This document shows positions 1-6,746 of a stretch of 22,909 bases of DNA, piece after piece. How positions within the stretch are numbered: position 1 is the first letter of the stretch; the number at the start of each line of letters is the position of its first letter. The position numbers and the translations under genes are program-made. The DNA is from Candidatus Eiseniibacteriota bacterium (GTDB taxonomy: Bacteria > Eisenbacteria > RBG-16-71-46 > SZUA-252), in contig JAEHDN010000116.1 of NCBI GenBank assembly GCA_016880395.1, positions 1 through 22,909 of the forward strand. The letters run 5' to 3'. The notes under the pieces were generated by a model. It had not been told where the DNA came from. It was given only the letters and a program-made list of their open reading frames with translations, and ran no database searches.

Positions 1-2
1 AG

Positions 3-1802
3 TCTGGTGGGTTACGGGTCAACCTCGCGATCGTCTACCTCAAGTCCGGAGAGTTCTCAGATGTAAGACACCTACTGGACGAGGCGGAGCGATTCCTACA
101 GCTGGCTGAACTCCCGAGACTGATTCTGCACGCTCGGCTCGTGAGAGCCAGATACCTCAACCTGACAGGCAGTCCGAGAGAGGCTCTCGATATTCTCGAG
201 GGTGCTGCGGAAGAGCTTTTGGCGTTCGATATGCCCCGGGAGCACGCGATTTGCCTTGAGTACATGGGCGATAGCCATCTCGCGATCCGGGATTATGAAA
301 CGGCAAGAATACTGTATCAGAAGGCCCTGGAAAGCACGGATGCTTCAGCACCGTTCGGCGACGTAGTTGCCGAAATTGGTCACCGCATGGGAGAGGTCCT
401 CGTTAACCTGGGTAACCCAAATGGGGCGATTCTGTCTTGCACACGAGGAATGAAGGTCGCTCGAGACACAGGCGATCGATACGAGGAATGCGCCACGCAT
501 CGTGTTCTTGCCATGGCAAATTGGGCATCTGGCAACCCGAGGAAGGCGCAAAGACTCATAGCAGAGGGCGTCGAACTCGCGCGGAAGTACGAGATCCCGT
601 ACGAACTGGCTCGTGCTCTCCAGTGGTCGGGTGAGGCAAGACTCCAGAGCACCAGCTCCGACGACCAAACCCTCGGCCGGCGCCATCTGTGGGAGGCGCG
701 CGCCATTTACGAGCGTTTGGGGCTCACCCATGCGAGTCGACACGCGGAGAAGCTCCTCGGCTTCGAGTCGCAGCCCGAGCCATCCGCGAGCGAGCCGGGC
801 ATCGAGGCGCTCCAGGGCCTGCCGAACCTCGACGGCGGCGCTCTCAAGTTTGGAATCGTGACATGCAATCCCGAGGTCAGCGAGGCGGTCGCGACGATCC
901 AGAGCATCGCCCCGAGCCGGATTCCCGTTCTCATCACGGGTCAGAGCGGCGTCGGCAAAGAAGTCCTCGCGAAGGCGCTGCACCTCATGAGCGACCGGCG
1001 CAAGGGACCCTTCGTCCCGGTGAACTGTGGCGCGGTCAGTCAGACCCTGATCGACAGCGAGTTCTTCGGTCACGAGCGGGGAGCCTTCACCGGTGCCGTC
1101 ACCGCGCGTGAAGGCCTGATCGCCTCAGCCCACCAGGGAACGCTCTTTCTCGACGAGATCGGAGAGCTATCACCCGCGGCGCAGGCGACGCTCCTCCGCG
1201 TGCTCGAGACGGGCGAGCTCCGGCCGCTGGGTCGGGATGATCTGCGGAAGATCGACGTCCGCCTCGTGGCCGCCACCAACGCGAGCCTCGAGGATCTGGT
1301 CGAGCGCGGCGTGTTCCGGCGCGACCTCTACTACAGACTGAACGGCGTGTCGGTCGCGCTACCGCCCCTCCACGAGCGAGAAGAGGATATCCGGGCCCTG
1401 TTTCGCCATTTCTGGGCCCAGGCGGTCGCCGCCTCGCGCAAGAAGCTCGTCCTGGACGACGGCGTCGAGGCGATACTCTGCGCCCACTCCTGGCCCGGCA
1501 ACGTGCGCGAGCTCAAGAACGAGGTGGCGCGCGTCGTGGCCATGGCCGAGAGCGGCGCGGTGGTGGCGCGCGAGGCCTTTCTTCCGAAGCAGCGTGCCCG
1601 CACGGCGGAGTCGCTCCGGCGCACGCGGGAGCAGCTCACCCGCTCCTCGTCCGAACGGGAAGAGATCCTCCGAGCCCTCCGCGCGCACGGCGGGAACAAG
1701 GCCGAAGCCGCCCGCAGTCTCGGGGGTATGAAACGGACGACGCTCCTGTATAAGATCGAGCGGCTTGGAATCCGACCCGAGGAGTACCTGGTCAGCGAGT
1801 AG
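3..1802 (+). CDS. Sigma-54-dependent transcriptional activator with N-terminal TPR repeats (5' truncated)
   Basis: The reading frame is open to the left edge, so the start lies outside the window. Counting from the first visible codon, residues 1-240 are helical TPR-like repeats, probably a protein-protein or signal-input module. An AAA+ sigma-54 interaction domain follows: Walker A GQSGVGKE near 314, an intact GAFTGA loop near 360, Walker B FLDEIGE near 382, the RLVAATN sensor, an RRDLYYRLN arginine-finger region, and WPGNVREL. A Fis-type helix-turn-helix (NKAEAARSLG...LYKIERLGI) lies at about 563-589. The intact GAFTGA means it should remodel sigma-54 RNA polymerase holoenzyme using ATP. 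No receiver domain is visible; a kinase or other sensor could lie upstream. Its last 38 bases overlap the next gene, which suggests co-transcription. The activator class is certain; the signal and target promoters are unknown. Confidence 0.93.
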   Translation, partial: SGGLRVNLAIVYLKSGEFSDVRHLLDEAERFLQLAELPRLILHARLVRARYLNLTGSPREALDILEGAAEELLAFDMPREHAICLEYMGDSHLAIRDYETARILYQKALESTDASAPFGDVVAEIGHRMGEVLVNLGNPNGAILSCTRGMKVARDTGDRYEECATHRVLAMANWASGNPRKAQRLIAEGVELARKYEIPYELARALQWSGEARLQSTSSDDQTLGRRHLWEARAIYERLGLTHASRHAEKLLGFESQPEPSASEPGIEALQGLPNLDGGALKFGIVTCNPEVSEAVATIQSIAPSRIPVLITGQSGVGKEVLAKALHLMSDRRKGPFVPVNCGAVSQTLIDSEFFGHERGAFTGAVTAREGLIASAHQGTLFLDEIGELSPAAQATLLRVLETGELRPLGRDDLRKIDVRLVAATNASLEDLVERGVFRRDLYYRLNGVSVALPPLHEREEDIRALFRHFWAQAVAASRKKLVLDDGVEAILCAHSWPGNVRELKNEVARVVAMAESGAVVAREAFLPKQRARTAESLRRTREQLTRSSSEREEILRALRAHGGNKAEAARSLGGMKRTTLLYKIERLGIRPEEYLVSE

Positions 1803-3591
1803 CCCCGCCGAGCGCCCCTGGCGGCGAACGGTGCTCTCCATCGCCGTGGCTGCGCAGGGGGTCATCAACCTCCTCTCCGCCTTTCTCTCCCACCCGCCCG
1901 ACCGTCTCGTCGCGCTCCGCCGGCTCGTCCCGACCGCGGTCATCGACACGAGCCGCACGTTCACCATGCTCTCGGGGCTCCTCCTCCTCGTCACTGCATG
2001 GGGGCTTCGGAGCGGGAAGCGCCGGGCGTTCGTGCTGGCGCTCTTCCTCTGCGCGGTGTCGGTGCCGGTCAACCTCCTCAAGGCCATCGACCTGGAGGAG
2101 GCGATCGCGGCCTCCACGCTGATGTTCGTCCTCGCGATCAGCGGGGACTCCTTCCGCGTGAAGAGCCGCGAGATCTCGCTGGCCGACGTCCGCTGGACCG
2201 GCTTCCTTGCGGCCACGGCCTTCGTCGTCTACGCGGTCGGGGGGTGCTGGGTGCTCCTCAGCAGCGCCGGTGGCGACGGGTCGCTCGCCGGCGCGATCCG
2301 CGAGGCGGTGCACACGCTGACCGGTCTGGGCACCTCCTCGCTCCCGGCGCTCGCGGAGATGACGCGCCGCGAGCACCGCGTCACCACGTGGTTCCTCGAC
2401 TCGCTCCACGTCACCGCGGCCACGATCATCGTGGGCTTCGCCCTTTCCGCGCTCCGCCCCGTGGTGCACGAGAGCCGTCACCGCGCCGAACGCGACCGCG
2501 TGGCCGATCTCCTCCGGCAGTACGGCGACTCGTCGGTGTCCGAGTTCGCGCTCGCGCCCGACTCCGACTACTTCTTCAGCGGGAACGGACGCGCGGTGAT
2601 CGCGTACCGGTTCGAATCGAACGCGCTCCTCGCGATCGGCGATCCGATCGGCCCGGAGGAGGAGATCCCGGAGCTGCTCCGGGGCTTCGCCCGGTTCTGC
2701 CGCGAGCACGACTGGGCATTCGCCTTCTTCCAGTCGAGGCCGGAGCGGCTCCCGATCTACGAGGCGCTCGGCTGGCGATCGATCCACATCGGCGAGGACC
2801 CGGTGCTCCGGCCCGAGCGGTTCACGCTCGAGGGCTCGGCCATGGGCGAGGTGCGCCGCGCCGTGCGCAAGCTGGAGGAGGCCGGATGGGAGGTCCGCCA
2901 CTATCTCCCCGGCATCAATCCGCTCGATCCGGCGCACGACCCGGACGGCGTGTTGGAGCAGCTCCGCGCCATCTCCGCGGAGTGGCTCCGCCACCGAGTC
3001 GGATCCGAGAAGGGCTTCTGCATGGGGCGCTTCGACCCGGAGCATCTCGCGAGGTCGTGGGTGAGCGTGGCGTGGAGTCCGGCGGAGCGGCGTGCGGCCG
3101 CGTTCCTCACGTGGAACCCGGTCCCCGCCCGCGAAGGATGGGCGCTCGATCTCATGCGCCGCCGGCGCGACGCGCCGAACGGAGCCATGGAGTTCCTCAT
3201 CGCGAGGTCCGTGGAGGCCGCGCGCGCGCGTGGAGATGACATGCTCTCGCTCTCCCTGTCGGCGCTCGCCAAGGTGGAGCCGCGCTCCGCAGATGCGCCC
3301 GCGGCGGCTGCCGCCCGGGCGGGTGCGACAGCGCTCGCGCCGGACGCCGCCTACGACGGCTCCGACCGACTCCGGACCTTCCTCATGGACCACCTCTCCC
3401 GGTTCTACGACTTCCAGGGGCTCTTCCACTGGAAGAAGAAGTTCGCGCCAGAGTTCGAGGATCGCTATCTCGTCTACAGCGAGCCGCTGTCGCTGCCCCG
3501 AGTGGTGCTGGCCCTGGCCCGCGCCCAGAGCCCGGGGGGACTCCTGAGCTATTTCAGGGGGCCGGGAGTTTCGGCCATCCTGCCCTCGTGA
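1765..3591 (+). CDS. Lysylphosphatidylglycerol synthase-like membrane protein (DUF2156/MprF C-terminal domain)
   Basis: A 608-residue protein with about five or six hydrophobic segments in residues 20-235, followed by a soluble DUF2156 (LPG_synthase_C) domain of about 350 residues. Signature stretches are AIGDPIGPEEEIPELL, FFQSRPERLPIYEALGW and, near the C-terminus, FHWKKKFAPEFEDRYLVY. In MprF this GNAT-like domain transfers an aminoacyl group from tRNA to phosphatidylglycerol, making the membrane less anionic. The membrane part is much shorter than the flippase of full-length MprF, so lipid flipping is not implied. The TTG start at 1765 overlaps the upstream regulator by 38 bases; GTG 1831 is an alternative, and neither has a strong ribosome binding site. 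The overlap suggests translational coupling to the sigma-54 activator. The family is clear; the aminoacyl group and lipid acceptor are inferred. Confidence 0.85.
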   Translation: MESDPRSTWSASSPAERPWRRTVLSIAVAAQGVINLLSAFLSHPPDRLVALRRLVPTAVIDTSRTFTMLSGLLLLVTAWGLRSGKRRAFVLALFLCAVSVPVNLLKAIDLEEAIAASTLMFVLAISGDSFRVKSREISLADVRWTGFLAATAFVVYAVGGCWVLLSSAGGDGSLAGAIREAVHTLTGLGTSSLPALAEMTRREHRVTTWFLDSLHVTAATIIVGFALSALRPVVHESRHRAERDRVADLLRQYGDSSVSEFALAPDSDYFFSGNGRAVIAYRFESNALLAIGDPIGPEEEIPELLRGFARFCREHDWAFAFFQSRPERLPIYEALGWRSIHIGEDPVLRPERFTLEGSAMGEVRRAVRKLEEAGWEVRHYLPGINPLDPAHDPDGVLEQLRAISAEWLRHRVGSEKGFCMGRFDPEHLARSWVSVAWSPAERRAAAFLTWNPVPAREGWALDLMRRRRDAPNGAMEFLIARSVEAARARGDDMLSLSLSALAKVEPRSADAPAAAAARAGATALAPDAAYDGSDRLRTFLMDHLSRFYDFQGLFHWKKKFAPEFEDRYLVYSEPLSLPRVVLALARAQSPGGLLSYFRGPGVSAILPS

Positions 3592-3700
3592 TCGGCGAGA
3601 AAAATGGAATCGAACCCAGGAACCGGCCCGGGAGGCGGGGGTAGACACGGATGCGACACGGGGCCGGGTCGGCCCTAAGCGCACAAGGGAGGGTGTGGCA

Positions 3701-4342
3701 TTGAACCCGTTGCGGCTCTTGGTACTAGGAATGGCGATCGGAGTCCTCGCCATCCTGTCCCGCCCGCAGCCGGCGAGCGCCGCATGGAATCCTCCACGAG
3801 ACACCGCCCGCCAGCTACGCCCGGTTACCGCATTTCCGGGCATGGCCGCGAGCCGTTCCACGTACCCGCATCCTCAGCCCGCGCGCCGACCCGGACCCCA
3901 GCATGCTAATCGTGCCGCGAGGACGACGCCCCATCCTCGCCTCTCCAAGCGTCCTCGCCCGAACGACCACGCGACTTCCCTGGGGCTGGTACCCAGCGTC
4001 CCCTCCGTGGCAGCAGCATGGCGGATCGACTTTTTTCGTTCCCTGTCGTATCAGAATCGGGATGGCTCGGTAGTTTCGGGGCGCGGTCCCCCGCGCGCAG
4101 GCCCATCGTTCTCCGCGATCCTTGACGACAGCTCGGATCGCAGCATGCGGCCTCGCCCCGCCCCGAACCCAGCCATCCCCTCTGCTTCGCTGCTCGTACC
4201 CCCTCGTCTCCCCAGTCTCGCGCCCGGTTCCCCGTATTCCATCCGTTCCTTTGCCCCGAGGGCAGCTATGCCCTCTCGCGCCGCCGGTCAGGAGGGCACT
4301 CCGGCGCGAAACACGTCCCCCTCCACAGGAGAATCGTCATGA
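3701..4342 (+). CDS. Possible secreted low-complexity protein (doubtful)
   Basis: The first 30 codons read as a good signal peptide: a short basic start, a hydrophobic core LVLGMAIGVLAIL, and an ASAA cleavage-like site. A purine-rich ribosome binding site (aagggaggg, 3684-3692) lies eight bases before TTG 3701; GTG 3695 is too close to it. After the signal peptide the frame is rich in Pro, Arg, Ser and His, has no recognisable domain, and loses the strong G/C third-position preference of neighbouring genes. The stop overlaps the ATG of the next gene as ATGA, which could couple their translation. A long open frame can arise by chance in GC-rich DNA. Only the signal-peptide start is moderately supported; the rest may be a decayed gene or non-coding. 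No better candidate gene was seen on either strand between 3592 and 4338. Confidence 0.3.
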   Translation: MNPLRLLVLGMAIGVLAILSRPQPASAAWNPPRDTARQLRPVTAFPGMAASRSTYPHPQPARRPGPQHANRAARTTPHPRLSKRPRPNDHATSLGLVPSVPSVAAAWRIDFFRSLSYQNRDGSVVSGRGPPRAGPSFSAILDDSSDRSMRPRPAPNPAIPSASLLVPPRLPSLAPGSPYSIRSFAPRAAMPSRAAGQEGTPARNTSPSTGESS

Positions 4343-4686
4343 CTCGTACCACCGTGTTGGCCTCCGTCGCGTTCGGCATGCTGCTGCCCATGGCTGCCTG
4401 GGCGGGCACCGGCAGCACCACCACTTCGACGACGATGCACAAGTCGTCCACGCATCACTCGTCGAAGTCTGCCTCGCACAAGATCGATCTGAACTCCGCC
4501 ACCAAGGACCAGCTCATGACGCTGCCGGGCGTCACCGATGCGACGGCGGACAAGATCATCGCGGGGCGTCCCTACTCGTCCAAGAACGACCTGGTCAAGA
4601 AGGACGTGGTGACTCAGGACGAGCTGAAGAAGATCGAGGCGCACGTCATGACCAAGAGCGCGCCGAAGGAGCCTGCCAAGAAGTAG
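4339..4686 (+). CDS. Small secreted helix-hairpin-helix (ComEA-like) protein
   Basis: A 115-residue protein with a signal peptide (MTRTTVLASVAFGMLLPMAAWA), a Thr/Ser/His/Lys-rich linker at about residues 24-50, and a helix-hairpin-helix fold at about 50-112. The motif is IDLNSATKDQLMTLPGV followed by ADKIIAGRPYSSKNDLV. This is the classic ComEA/T2SK-type pattern, in which the hairpin Gly contacts the DNA backbone. A ribosome binding site (caggaga) precedes the ATG at 4339. ComEA family members bind incoming DNA in the periplasm during transformation, and many stand-alone short versions have no proven role. The Lys-rich tail fits DNA binding. Secretion and fold are well supported; a competence role is only a possibility, since no other competence gene is present. 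Confidence 0.85.
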   Translation: MTRTTVLASVAFGMLLPMAAWAGTGSTTTSTTMHKSSTHHSSKSASHKIDLNSATKDQLMTLPGVTDATADKIIAGRPYSSKNDLVKKDVVTQDELKKIEAHVMTKSAPKEPAKK

Positions 4687-4721
4687 CTCGGATGTAGGTG
4701 GGGGTGGCGGTGCCAGGGAGG

Positions 4722-4759
4722 CACGCCGCCTCCGAATGCACCGGTGGCCGGGCGGCGTG
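4722..4759. other. Intergenic inverted repeat between convergent genes
   Basis: A perfect 9-base inverted repeat (cacgccgcc / ggcggcgtg) with a 20-base loop sits 36 bases after the stop of the helix-hairpin-helix gene and before the convergent glycosyltransferase gene. There is no T-tract on either side, so it is not a typical intrinsic terminator. It could still block or stabilise transcripts running in from either side. Confidence 0.25.
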
Positions 4760-4937
4760 GCGCCGTGCAACCTTCCTCGATCTCGCGAGCCACCCCCTGA
4801 GCTCCCTGAACGATGGAGGACACGATGACCAAGCTCTCCGCCGCTCCGGCCCACCGGGTCGCAATCGTTCCAGGGAATGGAGCTGCTCGTCACCGAGATG
4901 GAGATCACCCACACGCGCGTGCGGTAGACCGCGCGGC

Positions 4938-6494
4938 TCAGTACGTCGGCAGGAACACCTCGCCCCCGGCGGAGAGCGCCTCGGGCGGGGACAATCCAGG
5001 AATCGACTCGAGGCCGTCGGCGGCGTGGATCCATCGCGCTTCGCCGTCGGCCTCGTTTCGCGTTCGCGCGCCGGGCGAGAGATACACCCCCGCGACCGGA
5101 TGGTCCGCGGCCACGCGCTCGCGCTGACGCCAGAGAGGCAGGAGGAGCGCGGGGCGATCGAGATGCCACGCGACCCAATCGGGCACGTCGGTCCATACGA
5201 TCCCGTCCCGGGCGGACCCGAGCGCGTCGTGGAGCTGGGTCGCCACGGCCGCAGAGAGCGGCGGGAAGCGCCGTTCCGCATCGCGCGTCGCGACGCCGAC
5301 CAGCACCCCGCGCTCGAGGACGAGGAGCGCGAGGAGCGCGGCCTGATTGCGCCGCCCACAGATCCGATCGAGCGCCGGCGTCGCGGCAAGGCCGAGCGCC
5401 ACGCAGACGAGCGGCAGCGCGGGCACGAGAAAGCGGGGGCTCCGCTCCAGGCAGGAGAAGGCGGCGATCTGGACCGCGGCCGCGGCGAGAAGCCACCCCG
5501 CCGGACGAAGGGCCTTCCACCGTTCCTTCGGCTCGCGTAGGAGGAGCCCGGCCAGGCCGAGCCCGAGAGCGATCGGCCCGAGGCCCCACAGGAGATCCAT
5601 CCCATAGCCGGCCGCGTCCTTCGCGAAGCGCCACGCGAACGCGATCGGATGCGCGATCACGTAGGCGAGCGGACCGGGCAACGTCTCCAGATAGGTTCGA
5701 GTCGAGGAGTAGCCGGGATAGTCCGCCGTGTAGAGAAGCATGGGATTGCCCTGGATCGGCGCGCCCGCGCCCGTCTGCGTGCGCAGGTGCGCGATCCACG
5801 GAAGGCAGAGCGCCGCGATCACGAGCGCGAACGCCAGACCGCGATCCCAGCGCCGTCCGCGCGCTGCGCATGCGACCCAGAGAGGCATCATGAGAATCGA
5901 TTCCCCGCGGAGGTACCACGCGGCCGAGGCCAGCACGCCCGCGAGCGCGGCGGACGAGAGCCGGCCGTAGCGGAGGAGCAGGAGCCAGATCGCGACCCCG
6001 AGCGCGGCCGTGGGGACCTGGCTCAGTCCCGCGCTGAACGGATCGAGGAGGATCGGCGAGGCGATGGCGAAGGCCGCGGCCATCGTGCCCGCTCTCGGCG
6101 ACTGGAGGTGGGCGGCGAGCAGGAAGATCAGCGCGACGAGGAACGCGTGCGCGATCACCGCCACGACGAAATACCCGAGCGGGAGCGGCACGCCGATCGC
6201 GAGCAAACCCGCACCGATCGCGGCGTAGAGCGGCATCCGCCATCGCACCGGGAACGGCGGCGCCGCGTGCGCGTCGAGATGCGTCGGATACGTGTAGAGT
6301 GAGGTGAAGCCCTCGCCCCGCGCGAGCTGCCGCGCCTCCTGCGAATAGTCCCAGACGTCGCTGCTCGGCGGGATTCGCGAGTACGTGCCCCACGCGAATA
6401 CGGCGGCGAGAACGAGCGCAAGGAGGCCCCAAGCCGCGGCGTTTCCCCAGGGAATCGGAGGATTGCCGCCTGGTTTGATCTGCCCGCGCGTCAT
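4938..6494 (-). CDS. GT-C fold membrane glycosyltransferase (PMT/ArnT/GT39-like)
   Basis: A 518-residue polytopic protein with about ten hydrophobic helices. After the first helix the periplasmic loop reads PPSSDVWDYSQEARQLARGEGF (as two adjoining parts, residues 42-53 and 54-63). This is the Asp-containing first-loop pattern of dolichyl- or undecaprenyl-phosphate-sugar-using GT-C enzymes, with D46 and D49 as catalytic candidates. A later loop RSPRFLVPALPL matches the R-Y/F-hydrophobic-P segment common in this superfamily. Such enzymes transfer a sugar from a polyprenyl carrier to lipid, protein or polysaccharide on the outer face of the inner membrane. It lies just downstream of a terminator that ends the symporter operon, so it is probably transcribed separately. 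The ribosome binding site is weak. The superfamily is secure; donor and acceptor are unknown. Confidence 0.82.
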   Translation of the reverse strand: MTRGQIKPGGNPPIPWGNAAAWGLLALVLAAVFAWGTYSRIPPSSDVWDYSQEARQLARGEGFTSLYTYPTHLDAHAAPPFPVRWRMPLYAAIGAGLLAIGVPLPLGYFVVAVIAHAFLVALIFLLAAHLQSPRAGTMAAAFAIASPILLDPFSAGLSQVPTAALGVAIWLLLLRYGRLSSAALAGVLASAAWYLRGESILMMPLWVACAARGRRWDRGLAFALVIAALCLPWIAHLRTQTGAGAPIQGNPMLLYTADYPGYSSTRTYLETLPGPLAYVIAHPIAFAWRFAKDAAGYGMDLLWGLGPIALGLGLAGLLLREPKERWKALRPAGWLLAAAAVQIAAFSCLERSPRFLVPALPLVCVALGLAATPALDRICGRRNQAALLALLVLERGVLVGVATRDAERRFPPLSAAVATQLHDALGSARDGIVWTDVPDWVAWHLDRPALLLPLWRQRERVAADHPVAGVYLSPGARTRNEADGEARWIHAADGLESIPGLSPPEALSAGGEVFLPTY

Positions 6495-6541
6495 CGCGGG
6501 AGAGAATACGCGGGGGGAGCCACCCGGCGCACGGGCGAGGC

Positions 6542-6578
6542 AAAAAAGGGCCCCCGCCGGGCATCCGCCGGCGGGGGC
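6542..6578 (-). terminator. Intrinsic terminator of the receptor-symporter operon
   Basis: On the - strand, an 11-base-pair perfect GC stem (arms at 6550-6560 and 6568-6578) with a 7-base loop is followed two bases later by six T residues (the A-run at 6542-6547 on the + strand). This is a textbook Rho-independent terminator. It lies 168 bases beyond the symporter stop and 48 bases before the glycosyltransferase ATG, so it separates the two transcripts. Confidence 0.88.
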
Positions 6579-6595
6579 GAGGACTGCGGTCTTGC

Positions 6596-6652
6596 GGTCC
6601 GCAGCTCCGTGTTAGGTCCGCGGCTCTGTGGGGGGTCCGCGGATTCGGTTCC
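6596..6652. repeat. Three imperfect 19-bp tandem repeats
   Basis: Three copies with exact 19-base spacing begin with ggtccgc at 6596, 6615 and 6634. Copies 1 and 2 match at most positions (ggtccgcagctccgtgtta and ggtccgcggctctgtgggg); copy 3 keeps the first nine bases and then diverges. They lie in the 3' untranslated region of the symporter message, just before its terminator. No function can be assigned. Confidence 0.6.
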
Positions 6653-6654
6653 TC

Positions 6655-6735
6655 ATCGAGAGTTCCGATCAGCCAGCGCCCCGCTAGGAGGCGACCCGGA
6701 GCTAACCGGCTGATTCGTAGGCGGTTATCCCGCCC
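6655..6735. other. Structured non-coding stretch after the symporter gene
   Basis: Several inverted repeats are packed into about 70 bases. atcagcc (6668-6674) pairs with ggctgat (6708-6714). cgcc (6677-6680) pairs with ggcg (6690-6693). ccgg at 6696-6699 and 6706-6709 is a competing pairing. ggcgg (6720-6724) pairs with ccgcc (6730-6734) around a five-base loop. No coding frame or known RNA family was recognised. It may be a stable 3' end or a small RNA on either strand. Confidence 0.35.
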
Positions 6736-6746
6736 CTCTCGTATAT

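Noticed and set aside
3601..3660. tRNA T-arm-like ggttcgattcc on the - strand
   Set aside because: Only two of the five T-stem pairs form, and no acceptor stem or anticodon arm could be found around it.
3690..3730. Sigma-54 -24/-12 promoter (tggcat ... ttgcgg)
   Set aside because: The GG-to-GC distance is 13 rather than 10 bases, and it overlaps the proposed signal-peptide start.
1792..3861. 689-codon - strand frame opposite the DUF2156 gene
   Set aside because: The + strand frame has a clear family match; the opposite product is charged low-complexity sequence.
6650..6700. SAM-riboswitch-like ctcatcgagag start
   Set aside because: Only the first few bases resemble the SAM-I aptamer; the conserved core that should follow is missing.
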